DNA from: Limosilactobacillus oris
GTDB lineage: Bacteria; Bacillota; Bacilli; Lactobacillales; Lactobacillaceae
NCBI RefSeq assembly: GCF_025311495.1
Contig: NZ_CP104398.1
Coordinates: 496,001-560,000, forward strand
Reading direction: 5' to 3'
Length of the DNA: 64,000 bases
Below, piece by piece: positions 58,506-64,000 of this stretch (positions within the stretch are counted from its first letter, which is position 1; each line of letters starts with the position of its first letter). The position numbers were made by a program, and so were the translations under genes. The notes beneath the pieces were generated by a model. The model had not been told where the DNA came from, made no database searches, and saw only the letters and a list, made by a program, of their open reading frames with translations.

Positions 58506-59142
58506 TATATAAATGATGCTCCTTAATAAAAGCGGCCACTGACCGCGGTAGCAGATAATTGACCGACTGGCCCTGCCGGATCCGGGTCCGGATATCGCTC
58601 GAACTAATATCAATTGCGGGAATATCCACCCAGATCACCGGATACTTCGTCTCATTCTGTGCGTGGGGCCGTCGAACCCCGACAAAGTGAAAGCGGGGCA
58701 GCTTGACCAGGTCCTCAATCCGGTACCACTTATCCAGGTAGTCAACCATATCACCGCCGATAATAAAGTAGTAATCGGTATTAGGATGGCGCTCAAGCAA
58801 GGCCTTCATCGTATCATAAGTATAGCTGACGCCGCCCCGCTTCAGCTCCGCATCCTCAATCCCCAACATGGGGTTACCCTCAATGGCCAGTCCTAACATT
58901 TGCCGGCGCAAGTCAGCGCTGACGGCGGACTTATGGTCGACGTGCGGCGGGATTGCGTCAGGCATCAGCAGGACCTTATTTAGACATAGGGCGTGCCCCA
59001 CCTGGTCTGCTACTATCAGGTGGGCATTGTGCACCGGATTAAAGGTCCCACCGTAAATACCAACCCGCTGGTGGCGGGAACTTGTTTGCGGCTGGTACTG
59101 AACGGCCGGCTGGGTTTTCGCGTAAACTTGACACCCCTGCAT
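58498..59142 (-). CDS. nadD: Nicotinate-nucleotide adenylyltransferase
   Basis: 214 residues. It joins NaMN and ATP to NaAD in NAD synthesis. GIYGGTFNPVHNAHLIVADQ, IIGGDMVDYLDKWYRIEDL and ISSSDIRTRI are diagnostic. The N-terminal ~25 residues before GIYGG are longer than usual. It lies between yhbY and yqeK as normal. Confidence 0.95.
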   Translation of the reverse strand: MQGCQVYAKTQPAVQYQPQTSSRHQRVGIYGGTFNPVHNAHLIVADQVGHALCLNKVLLMPDAIPPHVDHKSAVSADLRRQMLGLAIEGNPMLGIEDAELKRGGVSYTYDTMKALLERHPNTDYYFIIGGDMVDYLDKWYRIEDLVKLPRFHFVGVRRPHAQNETKYPVIWVDIPAIDISSSDIRTRIRQGQSVNYLLPRSVAAFIKEHHLYND

Positions 59143-59157
59143 AATCCAACCGCCTCG

Positions 59158-59469
59158 TTAAATTCGGGCAACTTGGTCTGACAGCTGGCGCAGGTTTTCC
59201 TTTGAAGAAACCTTAAAGAGCACCAACACCCGACCAATCGTCTGCACCACTTGGATGTCGGTCTGGTCCTCAATAAAGGTCTTGACCTCATCAGTAGTCA
59301 CATCCGCGTTTTGCAAAATATTGACCTTGATCAGCTCGCGCCGGTCCAAGGCCCCGTCTAACTGGGCCAGCCAGTTATCACTAAGGCCTTCCTTCCCGAC
59401 CGCGAAAAGCGGCTGCAGGTGGTTGGCCTGCGCCCGTAAGAAACGCTTTTGTTTTCCTCGTAATTGCAT
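59158..59469 (-). CDS. yhbY: RNA-binding protein YhbY (CRM domain)
   Basis: 103 residues. LRGKQKRFLRAQANHLQPLF and VGKEGLSDNW with ELIKVNIL make the CRM domain, which acts in large-subunit ribosome assembly. It lies between yqeH and nadD, as in Bacillus. Confidence 0.94.
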   Translation of the reverse strand: MQLRGKQKRFLRAQANHLQPLFAVGKEGLSDNWLAQLDGALDRRELIKVNILQNADVTTDEVKTFIEDQTDIQVVQTIGRVLVLFKVSSKENLRQLSDQVARI

Positions 59470-59481
59470 GTGTTCACCTCA

Positions 59482-60600
59482 TTAAATCATTGCTTTGCGC
59501 ACTAATGCCGCGACACCCTTTGGTACCCAGGCCGCGACCGTCACTCCGGCTGGAACAGTAACCCAGCCAAGGCCTTCAAAGACGACGTCACTCTTCTCGT
59601 TAACGTGGAATTCCTCACGAACCAGCGGTGGAAAGTCGTTTAGCTCCTCCGCTGTCGGCGGGGTCAGCAAGCCGCCCCGGTGCTTTTCGTAAAAGCTGTC
59701 GGCATTGCTTAACTTGGTCCGGTGAAGCGTCAGATTATTGTCAAAGTAAGTAACAAAGCCGGAATGAGGACCCGTTTCAAAGTCAAAGCGTGCTACCCCG
59801 CCGATAAAGATGGTCTGCCCGGGATTCAGCTGGTAGGTCCGGGGCTTGATTTCCTTTTGCGGTGCCACGATCTTGAGGTCCTTTGCAGAAAGGACGTGGG
59901 CCATCTGGTGGGGATGGATAATTCCCGGCGTGTCGACCAGTTTATGACCGTCGTCCAGCGGAATTTCAATTTCATCGAGAGTCGTCCCGGGAAAACGGGA
60001 AGTTGTAATCAGGTCCTGAACGCCAGTCCGCTGCTTGATAATCTGGTTGATCAGGGTCGACTTGCCCACGTTGGTGACCCCAACCACGTAGACATCCCGG
60101 TCGTGGCGGTACTTTTCAATCGTCGCTAGCAGCTCATCAATCTCGTGGTTCTTCTTGGCGGAAACGAGCACCGTGTCAACCGGCCGGATACCAGCCTGGT
60201 TGGCCTGCTGCCGGATCCAATCACAGAGTTTCGGCCGACGCAGGGAACGGGGCAGGAGGTCCTCCTTGTTGCCCACTAGCAGAACCGGGTTGTCACCAAC
60301 AAAGCGGTGGAGGCCCGGGATCAGGCTGCCGTTAAAGTCAAAGATATCCACCACGTAGACAATCAGGGCATTGGCGTCCCGAATCTGACCGAGCAAGCGC
60401 AAAAAGTCATCATCGGTCAGTGATACCGGGGCAATTTCGTTATAGTGGCGGAGGCGGAAGCAGCGCTGGCAGTACAACTCGTCATTGGCCAACCCTCTTT
60501 TGACCGCTGAGGCCGGCGTATAGCCGAGCGCCGCGGGATCCGTCGACTGGATTACTGCCCCACAGCCAATGCAACGTAATTCTTCATTTTGCTCAGTCAT
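59482..60600 (-). CDS. yqeH: Ribosome biogenesis GTPase YqeH
   Basis: 372 residues. A circularly permuted GTPase: zinc finger CIGCGAV...YCQRCFRL, G4 (NKED) before G1 (GVTNVGKSTLINQI) and G3 (DTPGI). It helps 30S assembly. It overlaps yqeG's 3' end by eight bases. Confidence 0.95.
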   Translation of the reverse strand: MTEQNEELRCIGCGAVIQSTDPAALGYTPASAVKRGLANDELYCQRCFRLRHYNEIAPVSLTDDDFLRLLGQIRDANALIVYVVDIFDFNGSLIPGLHRFVGDNPVLLVGNKEDLLPRSLRRPKLCDWIRQQANQAGIRPVDTVLVSAKKNHEIDELLATIEKYRHDRDVYVVGVTNVGKSTLINQIIKQRTGVQDLITTSRFPGTTLDEIEIPLDDGHKLVDTPGIIHPHQMAHVLSAKDLKIVAPQKEIKPRTYQLNPGQTIFIGGVARFDFETGPHSGFVTYFDNNLTLHRTKLSNADSFYEKHRGGLLTPPTAEELNDFPPLVREEFHVNEKSDVVFEGLGWVTVPAGVTVAAWVPKGVAALVRKAMI

Positions 60601-61123
60601 TCAAATCCTCCTGCCATTGTAGTTGCGGATACTTTTTCCTTAATTCACGCCAAACAATTCGTTCAAAGAAGCGGTTGATTCGGGTGTCCCACTTATCCGT
60701 ATTCAGGAGGGGCTTGACCAAAATACTCCGTACCTCGGCCTCGTTTGCCGCGACCATGTCGGTCATCAACTGGTCCCCGACCATCACCACTTCACTTTTC
60801 TTTAGGCCCAGTTTCGTTCGCGCCCGGTTAATGCCAAAGCTCAGCGGCTTCAGTGACCGGGAAACGAAAGGCAGATCGAGGTTCGCCGTAGCCTTGGCAA
60901 CCCGGTCCTTGCTATTATTTGAAATTACGATTAACGGAATCCCGGCTTCCTGCAGCGTGGTCATCCACTCCCGCAGCTCTGGCGTACCATCAGGGTTATT
61001 CCACGCAATCAGCGTATTATCCAGGTCACTAAACACCGCCCGGATTCCCCGCTCCTTCAGCTGGGCGGGAGAAACCGCGTAAATACTGTTGACCATCCAG
61101 GTAGGTTTAAATTTATCTAGCAA
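60593..61123 (-). CDS. yqeG: HAD-superfamily phosphatase YqeG
   Basis: 176 residues. HAD subfamily IIIA: DxD motif in AVFSDLDNTLIAWNNPDG, IVISNNSKDRVAK and VMVGDQLMTDMVAANEAEV. It opens the yqeG-yqeH-yhbY-nadD-yqeK-rsfS cluster. Confidence 0.93.
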   Translation of the reverse strand: MLDKFKPTWMVNSIYAVSPAQLKERGIRAVFSDLDNTLIAWNNPDGTPELREWMTTLQEAGIPLIVISNNSKDRVAKATANLDLPFVSRSLKPLSFGINRARTKLGLKKSEVVMVGDQLMTDMVAANEAEVRSILVKPLLNTDKWDTRINRFFERIVWRELRKKYPQLQWQEDLND

Positions 61124-61212
61124 TATCGCACCTCATAAACTTTTGTCATAATTAAATCAATTATAGCGATTATAAAATCGGGTTTCAATCAATCCCCACC
61201 AGGGGCGGGATA

Positions 61213-61248
61213 AAAAAAGCCACCCACCACTGAAAGATGGATGACTTC
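61213..61248 (-). terminator. rplT terminator
   Basis: Minus-strand AGTCATCCATC pairs with GGTGGGTGGCT (three G-U) and runs into TTTTTTT, ending the infC-rpmI-rplT operon. Confidence 0.75.
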
Positions 61249-61258
61249 TTAATTTAAC

Positions 61259-61612
61259 TTAGTTTAATGCTTGCTTAGCTTGGTCAGCGATGGCAGCGAA
61301 GGCCTTTGGATCGTTAACCGCCAAGTCAGCCAGCATCTTCCGGTTGATGTCGATGTTAGCCAGCTTCAAGCCGTGCATCAACTTGCTGTAACTGATGTTG
61401 TTCATCCGGGCAGCAGCGTTGATCCGGGCAATCCAGAGTTCACGGAACTTACGCTTGTTGACCTTCCGATCACGGAAAGCGTAAACGTAACTCTTCATTA
61501 CTTGGTCCTTAGCAGTCTTGAATAAACGAGACTTAGCACCACGGTATCCTTTTGCTAACTTCATAACGCGCTTCCGACGAGCACGCGTAACAGTTCCACC
61601 TTTAACTCGCAT
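61259..61612 (-). CDS. rplT: Ribosomal protein bL20
   Basis: 117 residues. [20 protein letters not shown] and [20 protein letters not shown] are typical. Binds 23S rRNA and feeds back on its own operon through the leader. Normal length. Confidence 0.97.
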   Translation of the reverse strand: MRVKGGTVTRARRKRVMKLAKGYRGAKSRLFKTAKDQVMKSYVYAFRDRKVNKRKFRELWIARINAAARMNNISYSKLMHGLKLANIDINRKMLADLAVNDPKAFAAIADQAKQALN

Positions 61613-61655
61613 GTTGAAATCCTCCTACGTATTTTAATTCTCATTCGAATGAAGT

Positions 61656-61853
61656 TTACTTAAATGGTAATAACTTCTTGTAACGCTTTACGTTGGACTT
61701 GTCCATCATGCTCAAGCCACGTAATTGACGACGTTGCTTCTTAGTCTTACCGTGAAAACGGTGGCTCGTAAATGAGTTACCACTCTTAAATCCACCATTT
61801 GCAGTACGCTTGAAACGCTTAGCAGCAGCGCGGTTAGTCTTCATCTTTGGCAT
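61656..61853 (-). CDS. rpmI: Ribosomal protein bL35
   Basis: 65 residues. [20 protein letters not shown] and [16 protein letters not shown]; normal. Between infC and rplT. Confidence 0.97.
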   Translation of the reverse strand: MPKMKTNRAAAKRFKRTANGGFKSGNSFTSHRFHGKTKKQRRQLRGLSMMDKSNVKRYKKLLPFK

Positions 61854-61879
61854 CAGATATTCCCTACTTTCCTAAAATA

Positions 61880-62404
61880 CTATTTCTTTGCTTTATCAGC
61901 AGCTGGAGCCAGAGTTAAGAAAATACTCCGCCCCTCCATCTTTGGACGTTGGACAACAGTAGCAATGTCTGAAGTTTCTTCAGCCATCCGTTCAATCATG
62001 TCACGACCGATATCCTTGTGCGTGATGGCACGACCCCGGAAACGGAGTGAAACCCGGACCTTGTCACCCTTCTCAATGAACTTGCGAACCCGCTTCAGCT
62101 TAACGTTGAAGTCGTTCGTGTCGATTGAGGGGCTCAGGCGAATTTCCTTGACCGTCACTGTCTTCTGTTTCTTCCGAGCTTCCCGCTCTTTCTTTTGCAT
62201 CTCAAAACGGTACTTACCGTAATCCATGATGCGGGCAACAGCTGGACGAGCCTTTGGTGCAACCAGCACCAAATCAAGGTTGGCATCTTCTGCTAATTGC
62301 AGCGCTTCACGCTTTGACTTGATCCCTAATTGTTCGCCATCCTGGCCGATCAGCCGCACTTCGCGTGCACGAATACCGTTATTGACAATCATATCTTGTG
62401 CTAT
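61880..62404 (-). CDS. infC: Translation initiation factor IF-3 (ATA start)
   Basis: 174 residues. [40 protein letters not shown] and [15 protein letters not shown] are conserved. GGAGG (62418-62414) sits nine bases before an ATA codon at 62404-62402, but 21 bases before the first ATG (62392). An ATA start therefore fits spacing best and gives the normal length; rare start codons of infC are known to serve IF3 autoregulation. Confidence 0.93.
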   Translation of the reverse strand: MAQDMIVNNGIRAREVRLIGQDGEQLGIKSKREALQLAEDANLDLVLVAPKARPAVARIMDYGKYRFEMQKKEREARKKQKTVTVKEIRLSPSIDTNDFNVKLKRVRKFIEKGDKVRVSLRFRGRAITHKDIGRDMIERMAEETSDIATVVQRPKMEGRSIFLTLAPAADKAKK

Positions 62405-62442
62405 GGCAACGCACCTCCAATTTTATTAGCGAAAGATCAAGC

Positions 62443-62573
62443 AAAAAAGCGGAGTGCCAAACGCACCCCGCTCAATAGGAACAGACCTTCCTCGTCTGCT
62501 CAATTTCATCTCGTCAGCCCGGCAATCCTAATCACCAAGGCGAGAAGCGGGTGCTTCTGCTTTTTCTTTCAAC
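62443..62573 (-). promoter_or_regulatory. L20-type leader with attenuator, infC operon
   Basis: The leader starts about 62573 and holds GAAGC...GCTTC near 62543-62558, an AGCAGACGAGG...CCT region and a terminator AGCGGGGTGC/GCACTCCGCT with T6 (62443-62473). This is the layout of the L20 leader (bL20-controlled attenuation) in Bacillota. Confidence 0.8.
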
Positions 62574-62580
62574 GTTTATT

Positions 62581-62609
62581 AGAATACCGAATCTCCAGAT
62601 AATTGTCAA
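62581..62609 (-). promoter_or_regulatory. infC operon promoter
   Basis: Minus-strand TTGACA at 62604-62609, a 17-base spacer and TATTCT at 62581-62586. Confidence 0.75.
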
Positions 62610-62614
62610 GGACA

Positions 62615-63556
62615 TTATCCCTTAGAACGCAAATTATCTCCCGTCATCGGCAATTCCCGGGACAGGAACTTGACCCGTTCCATGATTCGCTGGGCCTTCA
62701 AGGGTTCATGGTCACCCTGGGTGTCAATCGCCAAGTGGTTCTTTTCCAGTTCATCCATGGAGAAGTTAGAACTAAAGAAGGTCGGGAGCTCTTCCTGCAT
62801 CCGGTACTCCAGGATAATTCCCAAGACGTCGTCACGAACCCACTTGCTCATCGCGTCGGCACCGATGTCGTCCAGCATCAGGACCGGTGCTTTCTTGACT
62901 GCTTCCAGCTTCTCGCTGGTATTGTTCTTCTTAATCGAGTTGCGCATCTCAACGGCAAAACTCGGGAAGTGCAGCATCGTCGTCGCCACACCCTTTTGCT
63001 TTGCCAGCTCGTTGGCGATTGCTCCTAGGAGGTAGGTCTTGCCAACTCCAAAATTCCCATAAAGGTAAAGCCCGGGCATGAAGTGGTCCGCGGAATAGTG
63101 GTCGGTAAAGTTGATGGCCGCTTTTAGGGCTGCCATCCGGGTCGCGGTCTGGTGCTGCTCGTCAATGTAGAAGTTATCCAATGAAGCGTTCTGGATAAAC
63201 TTTGGCATGTTGATTGAGCGGACGAGCCGCTGAATGTGCCGCTGCCGTTCCTTTTCCAGCAGTTGCTGGGTGGGCACATAGGTGACATCTATTTGCCCGG
63301 AGTTCAGCACTAGCTGCGGCGAATAGCCTGGAGCCACCGTGGTTTCTCCCTTCTTCGCCAGCTGTTTTTCATGGTAAAACTCATACAGCTTGGATTGCCC
63401 GCTTTGGACCATCTCCCGGGAAATCCGCTCCTGATTGTCCTGCAAAAAGGCCTGGACATCCGGATCGGCTAGTACTCGCTTCATCAGCTGGTCGACACTG
63501 GCAGTCACGTTTTGATTTTTCATTAGCCCTTGGAGGGTTTCATTTAACGACTTCAT
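62615..63556 (-). CDS. dnaI: Primosomal protein DnaI
   Basis: 313 residues. Loads the replicative helicase. N-terminal helical domain, then AAA+ core with Walker A YGNFGVGKTYLLGAIA near residue 165 and Walker B PVLMLDDIGADAM near 230. Start ATG at 63556 with GGTGGTG; the frame's GTG at 63568 is closer to dnaB. thrS, often between dnaI and infC, is absent. Confidence 0.94.
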   Translation of the reverse strand: MKSLNETLQGLMKNQNVTASVDQLMKRVLADPDVQAFLQDNQERISREMVQSGQSKLYEFYHEKQLAKKGETTVAPGYSPQLVLNSGQIDVTYVPTQQLLEKERQRHIQRLVRSINMPKFIQNASLDNFYIDEQHQTATRMAALKAAINFTDHYSADHFMPGLYLYGNFGVGKTYLLGAIANELAKQKGVATTMLHFPSFAVEMRNSIKKNNTSEKLEAVKKAPVLMLDDIGADAMSKWVRDDVLGIILEYRMQEELPTFFSSNFSMDELEKNHLAIDTQGDHEPLKAQRIMERVKFLSRELPMTGDNLRSKG

Positions 63557-63570
63557 TGCTTTCACCACCC

Positions 63571-64000
63571 CTATTTCTGCTTTCGTTTAGCCAGCAGGGC
63601 CTGAACCTCTTGAACCTCTGCCTGCGACGCTTTCTTGGTGCGCTCCGCCTGACTAGTCTTGGTCCATTCCGGCATCTGCTCTTCAATCTGTGGCCGGCCC
63701 CGGTAATTTTTCCGCTGGCGGGGCCGCCCCTTTGACTGACCAGCCGCCCGTTGCTGGTTAAAGTTCTTGAGCTGGAGTAAGGCACTGGCCCCATCATGGA
63801 CCCCCGCTTTGACCCAACTATTGGCAATCGCGTCAACAAAGTTAGCCTTCAAAAGGTCATTATCCAATTCAGCAATCACGTACCAGGAAAGGACGTTGAT
63901 GACTTCCGGGCTAAGTTTGACGTCCGCCAACAGGTGGGTCAGGATATGCCGCTCGCTGGCGGTTACAAAGCCCCCGGTCTGTTCTTTAAGCCCCTGGAGG
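63571..64000 (-). CDS. dnaB: Replication initiation/membrane attachment protein DnaB (partial)
   Basis: Open at the right edge; about 143 C-terminal residues are visible. VINVLSWYVIAELDNDLLKA and NFVDAIANSWVKAGVHDG are the DnaB/DnaD-type domain, followed by a basic, low-complexity region (RPRQRKNYRGRP). It precedes dnaI, as in Bacillus. Confidence 0.9.
   Translation of the reverse strand, partial: LQGLKEQTGGFVTASERHILTHLLADVKLSPEVINVLSWYVIAELDNDLLKANFVDAIANSWVKAGVHDGASALLQLKNFNQQRAAGQSKGRPRQRKNYRGRPQIEEQMPEWTKTSQAERTKKASQAEVQEVQALLAKRKQK

Overview
The window is a piece of a Lactobacillaceae chromosome, most likely a Limosilactobacillus-type species. That genus call is an inference from gene order, moderate GC and general protein similarity; nothing in the window proves it. 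Two blocks meet near 24.4 kb: an integrated tailed-phage genome (about 1-24,400) and ordinary core chromosome (about 24,680-64,000).

Prophage (left end lies outside the window). Almost all genes are on the minus strand, so the map reads right to left from the lysogeny switch to the head genes. From the right edge: a tyrosine integrase, a membrane-anchored Ltp-type superinfection-exclusion candidate, an ImmA/IrrE peptidase and a small XRE repressor are on the plus strand. Facing them are a Cro-like XRE gene and an antirepressor. Between them lies a set of TAACTT-type operators, one inside the spacer of the minus-strand promoter. The replication module follows: small membrane proteins, Gp157, a NUMOD-like DNA-binding protein, AAA ATPase, DUF669 protein, SF2 helicase, primase-helicase, a repeat-rich candidate origin, an HTH protein and RusA. 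A run of small accessory genes leads to ArpU, then terS, terL, portal, a gpF head protein fused to a putative ADP-ribosyltransferase, scaffold, major capsid protein and head-tail connectors. Two accessory cargo (moron) genes sit beside their own terminators. The most striking signal is a canonical -1 frameshift cassette at the end of the capsid gene. It would append a 46-residue LEM/HeH-like domain that has no start codon of its own.

Chromosome. After a 38-residue membrane protein comes an unrecognised three-gene overlapping operon, then an IS30-family element whose transposase carries an in-frame TAG. The rest is housekeeping, mostly minus strand: gltX, glnA (structured leader, no glnR beside it), miaA, a degenerate rhodanese, glk, yqgQ, a rhomboid protease, 5-formyl-THF cyclo-ligase, an orphan PTS IIA, rpmG and a class B PBP. 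On the plus strand is a YfhO-type membrane protein. Then come greA, udk, a MltG-like protein lacking the catalytic domain, pheST under a T-box, a SpoU methyltransferase, acyP, yidC, def, an OmpR/sensor-kinase pair, rpmF-yceD, and the tmcAL / rsfS / yqeK / nadD / yhbY / yqeH / yqeG ribosome-assembly and NAD cluster. The window closes with infC-rpmI-rplT under an L20-type leader and dnaI-dnaB.

A repeated intergenic element with a conserved hairpin occurs at least twice (28.87-29.03 kb and 42.46-42.66 kb), each time just 3' of a minus-strand gene.
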